Shown one piece after another: positions 1 through 9,165 of a stretch of 64,000 nucleotides of DNA (position 1 is the stretch's first letter; the number at the start of each line of letters is the position of its first letter). Origin of the DNA: Pantoea nemavictus (lineage in GTDB: Bacteria; Pseudomonadota; Gammaproteobacteria; Enterobacterales; Enterobacteriaceae); the NCBI RefSeq assembly GCF_037479095.1, contig NZ_JBBGZW010000001.1, positions 1,860,001 through 1,924,000 on the forward strand. Reading direction: 5' to 3'. The notes beneath the pieces were generated by a model. The model had not been told where the DNA came from. It searched no databases and saw nothing but the letters and a program-made list of their open reading frames with translations. Made by a program: the position numbers and the translations under genes.

Positions 1-638
1 AGATTGCCTTTGCGGAAGAAGTTTTCGATGGCGCGTTCGGCGCGATCGCCGACGTAGACTTTGCCCTCTTTCAGCCGCTGACGCAGATCGTCCGGCGGCA
101 GATCCACCAGCACCACTTCGTCGGCGCTATCGAAGAAGGGATCGGGCACGGTTTCACGTACCTGGATGCCGGTGACGCCGCCGACCACATCATTCAGGCT
201 TTCCAGATGCTGCACGTTAACGGTAGTGATGACGTCAATGCCCGCCTCGAGCAACTCCTCAATATCCTGCCAGCGTTTCGGATGGCGCGAACCCTGCACG
301 TTGGTGTGCGCCAGCTCATCCATCAGAATCACCGCCGGATGGCGCGCCAGTGCGGCATCAAGATCGAATTCAGCATGGCGCGAACGCCCGGAGGTACGAC
401 GTGGCAATACCGCCAGCCCGTTAATCAGCGCGGCGGTCTCTTCACGGCCGTGGGTTTCCACCACGCCGGCTAACACGTCGAGCCCCTGCGCGCGCAGACG
501 CTGCGCCTCCTGCAGCATGGCGAAGGTTTTTCCCACGCCCGCGCAGGCGCCGAAGTAGATTTTCAGTTTACCGCGATGGCTGTCGCTGTGATTGAGCAGC
601 AGCGCATCGGGATCGGGGCGGGAAATGTCGTCGTTCAT
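1..638 (-). CDS. kdpD: Osmosensitive K+ channel histidine kinase KdpD, N-terminal part (cut by window edge)
   Basis: This is the sensor kinase of the KdpD/KdpE two-component system, which switches on the high-affinity K+ pump when potassium is limiting. About 212 N-terminal residues are present and the rest lies beyond position 1. The protein starts MNDDISRPDPDALLLN and carries the KdpD-type Walker A motif GACAGVGKT near residue 30. The universal-stress/kinase-regulating N-terminal domain follows, including the stretches DELAHTN and TTVNVQHLESLNDVVGG typical of KdpD. The ATG at 638 was chosen because the upstream ATG at 649 runs into a stop after four codons. The Shine-Dalgarno sequence is weak. 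In E. coli kdpC and kdpD nearly touch. Here 89 bp holding a palindromic repeat separate them, which may lower kdpD expression relative to the pump. Confidence 0.96.
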   Translation of the reverse strand, partial: MNDDISRPDPDALLLNHSDSHRGKLKIYFGACAGVGKTFAMLQEAQRLRAQGLDVLAGVVETHGREETAALINGLAVLPRRTSGRSRHAEFDLDAALARHPAVILMDELAHTNVQGSRHPKRWQDIEELLEAGIDVITTVNVQHLESLNDVVGGVTGIQVRETVPDPFFDSADEVVLVDLPPDDLRQRLKEGKVYVGDRAERAIENFFRKGN

Positions 639-658
639 CGATCGTCCATTGTAAAAAC

Positions 659-722
659 CGCGCGATAAATCGCGCCGCTACGATGACGTGCACATACCGT
701 AGCGGCGCAATTCATTGCGCAA
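659..722. repeat. REP/BIME-like palindromic pair, family 1, copy a (between kdpC and kdpD)
   Basis: Two short hairpins face each other. The left unit contains GCGCGATAAATCGCGC followed by CGCTAC. The right unit starts GTAGCGGC and ends with GCGCAATTCATTGCGC. The GCGCCGCTAC and GTAGCGGCGC parts are mutual inverted repeats, so the whole element can also fold as one. The same architecture recurs at 10093, 21309, 27909, 30276 and 31266. Confidence 0.9.
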
Positions 723-727
723 TCGGT

Positions 728-1300
728 TTAACCTTGCAAATCATCCAGCGCCAGATTCAGGCGCAGCACGTTTACCGTCTCTTCGCCAATAAACGGCAAC
801 AGCGGGCGCTCGGTGTGGCGGGCAATCAATGCTTCCACATCCTTCAACGCCATGTTGCGCGCGGCGGCAATGCGCGGCGCTTGCCACAAGGCGGCTTCGG
901 GCGAAATATCCGGATCCAGGCCGCTCGCCGACGCGGTCACTAACTCTACCGGCACCGCTTTGGGCGCCTGCGGATTGGCCGCACGCAGCGCGGCGACGCG
1001 CTCCGCCACCGCTTTATCCAGCGCCGGATTGCTGCCCGCCAGATTACTGCCGCTCGAGGCCAGCGCATTATAAGGCGCATCACCGGTGGCGGAAGGACGC
1101 CCCCAAAAGTGGCCCGGCTGAGTAAACACCTGACCCATCTGCTCGGAGCCGTGCACCGCTCCATCCTGCTCAATCAGCGAACCGTTGGCCTGCGACGGAA
1201 ACCACCACTGGGCCAGACCGGTGGTCAGCAGCGGATAGACCGCGCCGGTGAGCAACGTAAGCACCATTAACAATACAATAGCCGGACGTAACTGACTCAT
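728..1300 (-). CDS. kdpC: Potassium-transporting ATPase C chain KdpC
   Basis: KdpC is the small accessory subunit of the KdpFABC K+ pump, anchored by one N-terminal membrane helix and stabilising the complex. The 190-residue length equals that of the E. coli protein. The N-terminus [19 protein letters not shown] is hydrophobic and is followed by the conserved [14 protein letters not shown] and QANGSL blocks and a C-terminal [10 protein letters not shown]. The ATG at 1300 was chosen because GAGGAGAAG lies just upstream. An in-frame TTG at 1315 would overlap the kdpB stop and lacks support. It follows kdpB by 11 bp in the kdpFABC operon. Confidence 0.97.
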   Translation of the reverse strand: MSQLRPAIVLLMVLTLLTGAVYPLLTTGLAQWWFPSQANGSLIEQDGAVHGSEQMGQVFTQPGHFWGRPSATGDAPYNALASSGSNLAGSNPALDKAVAERVAALRAANPQAPKAVPVELVTASASGLDPDISPEAALWQAPRIAAARNMALKDVEALIARHTERPLLPFIGEETVNVLRLNLALDDLQG

Positions 1301-1311
1301 TTCTCTTCTCC

Positions 1312-3360
1312 TCAAGCCAGACCAAGCAGCGTCAGCAGCAGGTCGATAGCTTTAATCCCGATAAACGGCACCACTAAACCGCCCGCGCCATAAATCCACA
1401 GGTTGCGACGCAGCAGCGCCGCGGCGCTCAACGGACGATAACTCACGCCTTTCAGCGCCAGCGGAATCAGGAACACAATCACCAGCGCGTTGAAAATCAC
1501 CGCCGACAGAATCGCCGAATTGGGCGAATGCAGCCCCATTACGTTCAGCATGTTGAGCTGTGGATAGGTGGCGGCAAACGCGGCCGGAATAATGGCGAAA
1601 TACTTCGCCACGTCGTTGGCGATACTGAAGGTGGTGAGGGAACCGCGCGTCATCAGCATCTGTTTACCGATGTGCACCACTTCCAGCAGCTTGGTCGGGT
1701 TGGAGTCGAGGTCGACCATGTTGCCGGCCTCTTTCGCTGCCTGGGTTCCCGAGTTCATCGCCACCGCCACGTCGGCCTGCGCCAGCGCCGGGGCGTCGTT
1801 GGTGCCGTCGCCGGTCATCGCCACTAAGCGTCCTTCGGCCTGATACTGGCGAATCAGCGCCAGCTTGGCTTCCGGCGTGGCTTCCGACAGGAAATCATCG
1901 ACGCCCGCTTCCGCCGCAATCGCCGCCGCAGTTAGTGGATTATCACCGGTAATCATCACCGTTTTGATGCCCATCTTGCGCAGCTCGGCAAAGCGCTCTT
2001 TGATGCCGCCTTTAACGATATCTTTCAGCGCCACCACGCCCAGCACCTGCGCGCCTTCGGCTACCACCAGCGGTGTGCCGCCAGCACGCGCCACTTCTTC
2101 AACCGCAGCGTTCACTTCCGTTGGGAAGCGGCCATGATTGGCTTCAATGTGGCGACGCACCGCATCGACCGCGCCTTTGCGGATCAGCCGATCCTGCACG
2201 TTCACACCGCTCATGCGCGTTTGCGCCGAGAATGGAATAAAGCTGGCACCCATGCTGCTCAGGTCGCGTTCGCGCAGGTTAAATTTCTGCTTCGCCAATA
2301 CCACGATGCTGCGTCCTTCCGGCGTCTCATCGGCCAGCGATGCCAGCTGCGCCGCATCGGCCAACTGCTGCTCGCTGACGCCCGGCGCGGGCAAGAACTG
2401 CGTCGCCTGACGGTTACCGAGCGTGATGGTGCCGGTTTTATCCAGCATCAGCACATCGACGTCACCCGCCGCTTCCACCGCACGGCCGCTGGTGGCGATA
2501 ACGTTGGCGCCGAGCATACGGCTCATCCCCGCCACACCGATGGCCGACAGCAGGCCGCCGATGGTGGTCGGAATCAAACACACCAGCAGCGCCACCAGCA
2601 CCGTGATGCTCACTGGCGTGCCGCCATAAGCGGAGAACGGCCACAGCGTAACGGTTGCCAGCAGGAACACGATCGTCAGCGACACCAGCAGAATGGTCAG
2701 CGCCACTTCGTTCGGCGTTTTACGGCGTTTGGCGCCTTCCACCATCGCAATCATGCGGTCGAGGAAGGTTTCACCCGGATTGACGCTGCACTGCACCACC
2801 AGCCAGTCAGAGAGAATGCGCGTACCGCCGGTTACCGATGAGAAATCCCCGCCCGATTCACGGATCACCGGTGCGGATTCACCGGTAATCGCGCTCTCAT
2901 CCACCGATGCGCCGCCCTCCAGCACTTCGCCGTCGCAGGGGATGATGTCGCCGGCTTCCACCAGCACCACATCGCCCTTGCGCAGCGTATCGGCGGCCAC
3001 GTTATGCCACGCTGCGCCGTAGCGCGCTTCCGCCAGTTTTTTCGCATCGCTGGTTTTGCTGATGCCTTTCAGGCTGTTGGCCTGCGCCTTACTGCGCCCT
3101 TCCGCCAGCGCTTCGGCGAAGTTGGCAAACAGCACGGTAAACCACAGCCAGATGGCGACGCTGGCGGTAAAGCCCGCGCTGCCGCTGAGCGAGCCGGTTG
3201 CCATGCCGACCGCCAATACCGAGGTCAGCACGCTGCCGATCCACACCAAAAACATCACCGGATTGCGGAACTGCACGCGTGGATCGAGTTTTTTCAGCGC
3301 ATCCAGCATGGCAACGCGAGTGAGCGCCGCATCAAACAGCGCCAGTTGTTGACGACTCAT
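1312..3360 (-). CDS. kdpB: Potassium-transporting P-type ATPase catalytic subunit KdpB
   Basis: KdpB is the P-type ATPase that hydrolyses ATP to drive K+ uptake through KdpA. The 682-residue protein has the phosphorylation motif DKTGTIT near residue 307, the TGES actuator-domain motif (seen as ITGESAPV), the [10 protein letters not shown] and [10 protein letters not shown] hinge motifs of the nucleotide and P domains, and several membrane segments at both ends. All key catalytic residues are present and the length matches the family. It lies between kdpA (7-bp gap) and kdpC in one transcription unit, so the three chains are made together. Confidence 0.98.
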   Translation of the reverse strand: MSRQQLALFDAALTRVAMLDALKKLDPRVQFRNPVMFLVWIGSVLTSVLAVGMATGSLSGSAGFTASVAIWLWFTVLFANFAEALAEGRSKAQANSLKGISKTSDAKKLAEARYGAAWHNVAADTLRKGDVVLVEAGDIIPCDGEVLEGGASVDESAITGESAPVIRESGGDFSSVTGGTRILSDWLVVQCSVNPGETFLDRMIAMVEGAKRRKTPNEVALTILLVSLTIVFLLATVTLWPFSAYGGTPVSITVLVALLVCLIPTTIGGLLSAIGVAGMSRMLGANVIATSGRAVEAAGDVDVLMLDKTGTITLGNRQATQFLPAPGVSEQQLADAAQLASLADETPEGRSIVVLAKQKFNLRERDLSSMGASFIPFSAQTRMSGVNVQDRLIRKGAVDAVRRHIEANHGRFPTEVNAAVEEVARAGGTPLVVAEGAQVLGVVALKDIVKGGIKERFAELRKMGIKTVMITGDNPLTAAAIAAEAGVDDFLSEATPEAKLALIRQYQAEGRLVAMTGDGTNDAPALAQADVAVAMNSGTQAAKEAGNMVDLDSNPTKLLEVVHIGKQMLMTRGSLTTFSIANDVAKYFAIIPAAFAATYPQLNMLNVMGLHSPNSAILSAVIFNALVIVFLIPLALKGVSYRPLSAAALLRRNLWIYGAGGLVVPFIGIKAIDLLLTLLGLA

Positions 3361-3367
3361 GATTCCG

Positions 3368-5047
3368 TTATCCCTGAATTAATTGCAGATGTTCCGCGAC
3401 CGGGCCAAGTGCCAGCGCGGGGATGAACGTCAATGCGCCCACCAGCAAGACGGTGCCAATCAGCAGCGCGATAAACAGCGGGCCGTGCGTTGGCAGCGTG
3501 CCGTTGCCCACCGGCTGAATTTTCTTCGCCGCCAGCGAACCGGCAATCGCCAGCACCGGAATGATGATGCCGAAACGCCCCACCAACATGCAGAAGCCCA
3601 GCAGCAGGTTCCAGAACGGCGTGTTGGCGCTGAGTCCCGCAAAGGCGCTGCCGTTGTTGTTGGCCGCCGATGACACCGCGTACAGCACTTCGCTAAAGCC
3701 ATGAATACCCGGATTGGCCATGCCCGCGCGTCCGGCGTCGGTCATCATTGCCAGCGCGCTCCCGAGCAGCACCAGCGTTGGCGTCACCAGAATCGCCAGC
3801 GCGGTCATCTTCATCTCCCACACGTCGATCTTTTTGCCCATGTATTCCGGCGTGCGACCGATCATCAACCCGGCGATAAACACACCGAGCAGCACGAACA
3901 GCAGCATGCCGTACAGGCCCGCGCCGACGCCGCCAAACACCACTTCGCCTAGCTGCATCAACCACATCGGCACCATGCCGCCAAGCGCCGTAAAGGAGTC
4001 ATGCATCGCGTTGACCGCTCCGCACGACGCGGCGGTGGTGATCACCGCGAACAGGCTGGAGTTGAGAATGCCGAAGCGCGTCTCCTTGCCTTCCATGTTG
4101 ATGGCGCTGTCCGCGCCAAGCGCGAGAAAGTGCGGATTACCGCGCAGTTCGGCCCACATCACGGTGATCACCGCGAGCACGAACATGATGGTCATCGCCC
4201 ACAGCAGCATGTGGCCCTGACGACGATCGCCAAGATGCTGACCAAAGGTGAAACAGAGCGCCGCTGGAATCAGGAAGATGCTCAGCATCTGCACGAAGTT
4301 AGTCAGCGCCGTCGGGTTTTCGAACGGATGTGCTGAGTTAACGTTGAAGAAACCGCCGCCGTTGGTGCCAAGCATTTTGATCGCTTCCTGCGACGCCACC
4401 GGACCGAGCGGCAGCGTCTGCCGCGCCCCTTCCAGCGTGGTGAGCGCATGGTAAGGTTCGAAGGTTTGAATGCTGCCCTGGCTGACGAAGAACAGCGCCA
4501 TCGCTAAGCTGATCGGCAGCAGCACGTAAACGGTGATGCGCGTCAGGTCGCGCCAGGCGTTGCCGAGCGTCGCCAGCGAACGGTTAGCGAAACCACGAAT
4601 CAGCGCAAACGCCACCGCGATACCGGTCGCCGCCGACAGGAAGTTCTGCACCGTCAGGCCCGCCATCTGACTGAAATAGCTCAGCGTGCTTTCGCCCGCG
4701 TAGGATTGCCAGTTGGTGTTAGTGACAAAGCTGATGGCGGTATTCAGCGCCAAATCCCAACTCAGATTGGGCAGATGCTGCGGGTTAAGCGGCAGCGCCG
4801 CCTGCGACATCAACATCAGCAATAACACAGCAAAACCGAGTGCGTTAAACAGCAGAATCGCCAGCAGATAGTGCGGCCAGCGCATGGCGGCGCCATCCGA
4901 ACCGGCCAGCCGCCACAGCGCGCGTTCGGTGCGCGGCAGCAGCGGCTTGTCGGCGACAAAGTGCGCGAGGAGACGTCCCAGCGGTTGTGCCAGCACCATC
5001 AGCACCAGCAGGAACACCGCAATCAGCAAGAATGCATTCGCAGCCAT
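3368..5047 (-). CDS. kdpA: Potassium-transporting ATPase K+-binding subunit KdpA
   Basis: KdpA is the channel-like inner-membrane subunit that binds and conducts K+ and is related to the SKT K+ transporter superfamily. The 559-residue protein is almost entirely transmembrane and has selectivity-filter-type stretches, such as [13 protein letters not shown] near residue 110 and [19 protein letters not shown] near residue 230. A third, [14 protein letters not shown], lies near residue 465. These are the conserved K+ pore signatures. The start codon overlaps the kdpF stop (TGATG), which points to translational coupling. Confidence 0.98.
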   Translation of the reverse strand: MAANAFLLIAVFLLVLMVLAQPLGRLLAHFVADKPLLPRTERALWRLAGSDGAAMRWPHYLLAILLFNALGFAVLLLMLMSQAALPLNPQHLPNLSWDLALNTAISFVTNTNWQSYAGESTLSYFSQMAGLTVQNFLSAATGIAVAFALIRGFANRSLATLGNAWRDLTRITVYVLLPISLAMALFFVSQGSIQTFEPYHALTTLEGARQTLPLGPVASQEAIKMLGTNGGGFFNVNSAHPFENPTALTNFVQMLSIFLIPAALCFTFGQHLGDRRQGHMLLWAMTIMFVLAVITVMWAELRGNPHFLALGADSAINMEGKETRFGILNSSLFAVITTAASCGAVNAMHDSFTALGGMVPMWLMQLGEVVFGGVGAGLYGMLLFVLLGVFIAGLMIGRTPEYMGKKIDVWEMKMTALAILVTPTLVLLGSALAMMTDAGRAGMANPGIHGFSEVLYAVSSAANNNGSAFAGLSANTPFWNLLLGFCMLVGRFGIIIPVLAIAGSLAAKKIQPVGNGTLPTHGPLFIALLIGTVLLVGALTFIPALALGPVAEHLQLIQG

Positions 5048-5136
5048 CAGAACGCCTCCGCATTAAGCAGGGCATAAATCAGGTAGCCCAGAAGAACAAA
5101 TACCAGCACGATGCCGGTTATCACGCCCACGCTCAC
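5047..5136 (-). CDS. kdpF: Small K+-ATPase subunit KdpF
   Basis: KdpF is a single-helix membrane peptide that stabilises the KdpABC complex. The ORF encodes 29 residues beginning (M)[19 protein letters not shown], followed by a short ALLNAEAF tail, which matches KdpF in length and character. It starts with GTG at 5136, preceded by a strong GGAGG Shine-Dalgarno at about 5143-5147. Its TGA overlaps the kdpA ATG. It is the first gene of the operon. Confidence 0.93.
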   Translation of the reverse strand: MSVGVITGIVLVFVLLGYLIYALLNAEAF

Positions 5137-5213
5137 AGCAACCTCCAGAGGATTTGGTAGTGCTGTAAGCATGCGCGGCGCGGCATAAAGAAGAGGTAAA
5201 AAGGCGGGAATCA

Positions 5214-5232
5214 GGCGTAAATAAAGTATAAA
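5214..5232 (-). promoter_or_regulatory. Probable KdpE operator upstream of kdpFABC
   Basis: On the minus strand the sequence reads TTTATACTTTATTTACGCC, very close to the T-rich KdpE binding site known upstream of E. coli kdpF. It lies about 80 bp upstream of the kdpF start and next to the end of the HD-GYP gene, the only free space for a kdp promoter. The exact -10 and -35 boxes were not resolved. Confidence 0.75.
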
Positions 5233-5244
5233 AATGGTGCGAAA

Positions 5245-6408
5245 TTAAGCGGTTTCCAGTGCCCAGATGCGATTCAAATCGATGTTCTGCCACAAACCGC
5301 TGTCTTCCGCGCCGGTGATGCTGTCGGTGCAGAAGCTGTCGCCGAGATCGAGCTCCTCCGGTTTAACCTCGCGCTGGGCGTGCAAAGACCAGAACACGTG
5401 CACTTTGGGCTTCAGCAGCGATTTCTCTCCGGCCTGCACCACCAGCGCTACGCGCCCGGAAGCCAGACGTACCAGCGATCCCACCGGATAAATGCCGATA
5501 GTGCGTACAAAAGCGTGCAGCAGCGTGTTGTCGAAGTGACCGCGCCAGCTCAGCATGTTGTGCATTGCCTCAGCAGGCGTCCAGCCTTTGCGATACGGCC
5601 GATTCGACGTCACGGCATCGTAGACGTCACACACCGACGCCATACGCGCATACAGCGAGATTTCGTCCCCTTTCAGGCCATGTGGATAGCCATTGCCGTC
5701 ATACTTTTCATGATGATGCAGCGCAATATCCAGCAGATCTTCGCCGGCATCGGCTTCCATCAGCATCTGCGCGCCAACAATTGGGTGCTGCCGCATCACG
5801 GTGAACTCTTCATCGCTCAGCTTGCCGGGCTTGTTGAGAATCTCCAGCGGTACCGCCGCTTTACCGACATCGTGCAGCAAGCCGCCCATACCAACGCGAC
5901 GCAGCTGGTGCTCATCAAGGCCCATTTTTTTGCCGAGCGAAATCATCAAGCCGCACACCGCCATCGAGTGCAGGTAAGTGTAATCGTCGTGATTTTTCAG
6001 CCGCGCCACGCTGAGAAGCGCCGTCGGTTCGCGGGTGATCGAACCGGCAATTTGATCGACCAGATCAAGGGTGTAATCGAGGTCGAGGCCTTGCCCCATG
6101 CGCGCCTCGTTAAACATCGCCAGCACCTGCGGTTTACCCTGATTGAAGATGCTTTGCGCCTGATCCATCTCCTGAAAAAAAGGCGTTTGCGGAATATCTT
6201 TTTTTGGCGCCGGCGCCACCGGCGCCTGAACAGATTTGTCGAGATCGATCCACAGTTGCAGGATCCCTTCATTGCGGATCATCGCGATCTGGCGTTTATC
6301 AGTGATCAGCATTTGGTTGCGAATGCGCTTATCTTTGACCCACCAAACCTCCAGTTTGTGGATAAACATTCCCTGCCGCAGTTCGTCAACGTTAATCAGC
6401 TTTATCAC
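5245..6408 (-). CDS. HD-GYP domain protein, probable cyclic-di-GMP phosphodiesterase
   Basis: The protein probably degrades cyclic di-GMP, the second messenger controlling motility and biofilm. Its 387 residues begin with a DUF3391-like domain (about residues 1-125, with MIKLINVDELRQGMFIHKLE at the start) followed by the HD-GYP domain. The metal-binding HD pair is at about 179-180 (LLHDVGKAAVP), HHE at 232-234 and GYP at 240-242 (DGNGYPHGL), so the enzyme looks active. No receiver domain or membrane segment is present. It is read toward kdp, but the kdp promoter lies in between, so it is probably a separate unit. The substrate is inferred from the family. Confidence 0.92.
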   Translation of the reverse strand: MIKLINVDELRQGMFIHKLEVWWVKDKRIRNQMLITDKRQIAMIRNEGILQLWIDLDKSVQAPVAPAPKKDIPQTPFFQEMDQAQSIFNQGKPQVLAMFNEARMGQGLDLDYTLDLVDQIAGSITREPTALLSVARLKNHDDYTYLHSMAVCGLMISLGKKMGLDEHQLRRVGMGGLLHDVGKAAVPLEILNKPGKLSDEEFTVMRQHPIVGAQMLMEADAGEDLLDIALHHHEKYDGNGYPHGLKGDEISLYARMASVCDVYDAVTSNRPYRKGWTPAEAMHNMLSWRGHFDNTLLHAFVRTIGIYPVGSLVRLASGRVALVVQAGEKSLLKPKVHVFWSLHAQREVKPEELDLGDSFCTDSITGAEDSGLWQNIDLNRIWALETA

Positions 6409-6507
6409 GATATCGCTCCTTAATATCAGTGGGTGGTAAGGAGATATCGGCAGCTGAGCAAAAAATCTTCAGAGTGGATTTGTGCGATCGGGGAGGATTG
6501 TGAGGGA

Positions 6508-6531
6508 GGTGCGCATCGATGCGCACCCTAC
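6508..6531. repeat. Palindromic repeat, family 2 variant (GTGCGCAT stem)
   Basis: GGTGCGCATCGATGCGCACC is a perfect 20-bp palindrome followed by CTAC, the tail found in the GGTCGCCAT family. It lies just downstream of the higA-type antitoxin gene. The stem differs from other copies by paired changes. Confidence 0.75.
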
Positions 6532-6542
6532 GGGAACAATGT

Positions 6543-6875
6543 TTACGCCACCGCGGCAGCGCGCTGCGCTAAAAAGACATTCAACGGCGTTACGCGGCTC
6601 AATTCTTCCTGAGTTCTGGCATCGTTTTCCACTTCCCATAGATCCAGATGGCGCTGCAAATTCAGCCACAAGTCGACAGAGGTATCGAAAACAGCTGCCA
6701 GACGATACGCCATTTCGGTGGTCAGTTTTCGGTTGTTATTGACTAACGCGCTGACGGTATTGCGGTGCACATTCAGCATTTCTGCCAGGTCATTCACCTT
6801 GAGGTTAAGCGGCTCAAGAAATTCGTACTGCAGAACATCGCCAACGCTGGTCGGTTTACGCATCGCCTGTTTCAT
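6543..6875 (-). CDS. higA: HigA-family antitoxin (XRE-type helix-turn-helix)
   Basis: This is the antitoxin partner of the gene upstream and probably represses the operon. Its 110 residues contain a helix-turn-helix of the HigA/VapI type (LNLKVNDLAEMLNVHRNTVSALVNN, about residues 25-50), followed by the usual TTEMAYRLAAVFDTSVDLWLNLQ helix. The start may be the ATG at 6875 or a second ATG four codons later. AAGAGA precedes the first, so 6875 was kept. The toxin gene lies 43 bp upstream, the toxin-first order typical of hig modules. Family assignment is firm; the symbol is by family. Confidence 0.9.
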   Translation of the reverse strand: MKQAMRKPTSVGDVLQYEFLEPLNLKVNDLAEMLNVHRNTVSALVNNNRKLTTEMAYRLAAVFDTSVDLWLNLQRHLDLWEVENDARTQEELSRVTPLNVFLAQRAAAVA

Positions 6876-6918
6876 GGTTGTTTCTCTTTAACTGTTAGTA
6901 CTTTGCCACAAGTGGCTG

Positions 6919-7227
6919 CTAGCGGTGTTTACGGTAAGTATGTGGGTCAAGATAAAGATCTCTTGCCTCGCCATTCGTCCATTGAAAAATGAGTCGATAC
7001 TGCTCATTGATCCGAATTGAGTAGTAACCGAGCAGCGGAGGTTTCAATGCCTCAAAGCGATTACCCGGTGGTGATCGCAAATCATGATGCGATGTTGCCG
7101 CATGGATGATGTCGAGTTTGCGCGCCAGTGCAGACTCTATAATGACCGGAATATGCTTATGCGGCGTTGCATAAACAAAAAATAAATGCAGCCAATCATC
7201 CCTGAAACTGTGAATTGAACCCTTCAT
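6919..7227 (-). CDS. higB: HigB-family toxin (RelE/ParE superfamily mRNA interferase)
   Basis: This is a probable ribosome-dependent mRNA-cleaving toxin of about 102 residues. The sequence carries the family pattern HSFRDDWLHLFF at the N-terminus, then ALARKLDIIHAA, DLRSPPGNRFEALKP and GYYSIRINEQYRLIFQW, closely resembling graT/higB-type toxins. The ATG at 7227 was chosen to match the usual short N-terminus before the SF motif. A TTG at 7242 in frame is less likely. It is followed by the antitoxin gene and preceded by an inverted repeat (7265-7297) that probably binds the antitoxin. Confidence 0.88.
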   Translation of the reverse strand: MKGSIHSFRDDWLHLFFVYATPHKHIPVIIESALARKLDIIHAATSHHDLRSPPGNRFEALKPPLLGYYSIRINEQYRLIFQWTNGEARDLYLDPHTYRKHR

Positions 7228-7264
7228 TTGCCGCCGTACCAAGGTGTAAACATGGCAGGCAATT

Positions 7265-7297
7265 TATTGCACTTATGCACTGTGCTAAAGTGCAATA
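7265..7297. promoter_or_regulatory. Inverted-repeat operator upstream of higBA (first module)
   Basis: TATTGCACTT at 7265-7274 and AAGTGCAATA at 7288-7297 form perfect 10-bp arms separated by 13 bp, placed 38 bp upstream of the toxin start. Toxin-antitoxin operons are normally autoregulated through such a site, so HigA binding is a reasonable inference. Confidence 0.7.
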
Positions 7298-7350
7298 TAT
7301 AACATCATAGCGAATTTCAGATCGAGATTCCAAAAAATAATCAGAAGTCA

Positions 7351-8742
7351 TTAAACCGCTTTAACGCCGCTCTCTTTCGCCCGGTTTTGATAAGCGTCTG
7401 CGGAATTATGCTCCTCGCCAACACGCTCTATCGGCCCCATCACCAGCAGGAACAACAGTGCGGCGACCACGCAGTGCGCACCGACGAACACCAACCCGAT
7501 GCTGTAGCTGCCGGTTAAGCCGACGATGATGCCGAACAGCAGCGGCGTGATGAAACCAGCCATATTGCCGATGCCGTTAAATATCGATCCCGCCAGACCA
7601 ACCGCCTCTTTTGGCGCGGTATCGCTGACAATTGTCCAGGTGCCCGCGCCCGCCGCCACGCCTTTGCCAAAGAAGGCGAATGACATGATGGCGATAATAC
7701 CGACGTTGCTGGGAATGACCGCCGCCAGAATCAGCGACGCCGCCATCAACATGCCGACGATATACGGCGTTTTGCGCGCCCACGACAGGCTCCAGCCGTT
7801 CGCCAGCAGTTTGTCAGAGATATAGCCACCGCTGATGCCGCCGAGGAAGCCGAAGAGTGCCGGCGCGATGGTGGCGAAGCCGGCATCCAGAATGTTCATG
7901 CCGCGCGCCTGCACCAGATAGATCGGGAACCAGGTAATAAAGAAGTAGCTCAGCGCAATGGTGCAATATTGTCCGATATAGGCGCACCACAGCATGCGGT
8001 TGCTCAGCAGCTTTTTAAACATCGCTTTGCTCAGTGGCGGGCGGGCTTTTAAGGTGTGCGCCTCATCAATATCAACCAGCGCGCCACCCTGCTCGATATA
8101 GCGCAGCTCGGCATCTGAAACCTGCGGATGGTGGCGCGGGCTGCGCATAAAGCCCATCCAGACAAATACCGCCAGCACACCAATGCCGCCCAGCACGAAG
8201 AACGGCCATTCCCAGCCAAAGCGTGATACCAGCCAGCCGGAGAGCGGCGAGAAGATAGCCACAGCAAAATATTGCGCCGAGGCGAAGAGTGAAGAGGCGC
8301 GGCCCCTTTCGGCGCTCGGGAACCACATGATTACCGCGCGCGCATTGGCGGGAAAACTCGGCGCTTCAATCAAACCCAACGCGAAACGCAGCGCAAACAT
8401 CAGCGTCAGCGCCATGGTCATGCCGCTGGAGAACTCGCCGACAAAGCCCATCAGTAGCGTGGCGATCGACCACAGCGCCAGCGTCACGCCATAGACCTTT
8501 TTGGTGCCGAAGCGATCGAGAAACAGGCCGCCGGGGATCTGGCCGATCACGTAAGCCCAGCTAAACGCTGAGAGGATCAGGCCAAGCTGGATCGCCGAAA
8601 GTCCAAACTCCTCTTTGATCGCCGATCCGGAGATCGACAGGATCGAACGGTCGGCGTATGCCACCACGGAAAGAAACAGGATCAAACATAAGATCCCGAC
8701 GCGTACGTGGCTGTTCTGCCTGAGATTATTGGCTTGTTGCAT
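7351..8742 (-). CDS. MFS transporter, GudP/GarP-like hexarate permease family (ACS family)
   Basis: This is a 463-residue, twelve-helix major facilitator resembling the D-glucarate/galactarate permeases GudP and GarP of E. coli. Matching blocks include the SAFSWAYVIGQIPGG and LDRFGTKKVY region near residue 60, EAPSFPANARAV near residue 130, and YFFITWFPIYLVQARGMNIL near residue 260. The ATG at 8742 is preceded by GAGGA. No dehydratase or aldolase gene for glucarate lies next to it. Upstream and divergent is a sugar-binding protein gene. The real substrate could be another sugar acid. Confidence 0.88.
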   Translation of the reverse strand: MQQANNLRQNSHVRVGILCLILFLSVVAYADRSILSISGSAIKEEFGLSAIQLGLILSAFSWAYVIGQIPGGLFLDRFGTKKVYGVTLALWSIATLLMGFVGEFSSGMTMALTLMFALRFALGLIEAPSFPANARAVIMWFPSAERGRASSLFASAQYFAVAIFSPLSGWLVSRFGWEWPFFVLGGIGVLAVFVWMGFMRSPRHHPQVSDAELRYIEQGGALVDIDEAHTLKARPPLSKAMFKKLLSNRMLWCAYIGQYCTIALSYFFITWFPIYLVQARGMNILDAGFATIAPALFGFLGGISGGYISDKLLANGWSLSWARKTPYIVGMLMAASLILAAVIPSNVGIIAIMSFAFFGKGVAAGAGTWTIVSDTAPKEAVGLAGSIFNGIGNMAGFITPLLFGIIVGLTGSYSIGLVFVGAHCVVAALLFLLVMGPIERVGEEHNSADAYQNRAKESGVKAV

Positions 8743-9165
8743 AGGCTGAATTCCTCAATTGAAGCGCGCGATGTCTTGCCGGAATACCGCTTTATTTCCC
8801 ATATTCAGCAACTATAGAGAGCCGGTTCAGCCGCGGTCATTGTGCGAATGGAGGAATCGCGCGGGCAAAATGGCGTCGGATTTGGCATCTGCCACAAAGT
8901 GAGGTGCGGCGCCGCACAGAACCTTAAAAAACAGCGTGCTGTTGCACGGGAATGTGCGCTAACGCCAGGAAAATAGTTCGCATCGAAACTATGAGCGCGC
9001 AAAGAGATGGCGCACCCGAGATCAAAGTGTGCGCTTAGCAGCAAAATCCATCCATGCCGATTGTCAGCCTTCGGGCGGACTCGTAGTCTGAAAATGATTT
9101 CATTGAGCCATTTTCATCATCAATGGAACATTTATTCTAATAACAAGCTTACTCTGGAGTCTGCG
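8743..9165. other. 423-bp divergent intergenic region between the MFS gene and the sugar-binding protein gene
   Basis: No credible gene is seen. The region must hold both divergent promoters. It contains a perfect 14-bp palindrome, GTGCGGCGCCGCAC, at 8904-8917 near the middle, which could be an operator. A CTGGAG Shine-Dalgarno precedes the ATG at 9166. Confidence 0.5.

Noticed and set aside
1301..1315. In-frame TTG start giving a five-residue longer KdpC
   Set aside because: The ATG at 1300 has a strong GAGGAG site and yields the exact family length.
9007..9165. 53-codon extension upstream of the sugar-binding protein
   Set aside because: It would bury a clear signal peptide; the ribosome site supports 9166.
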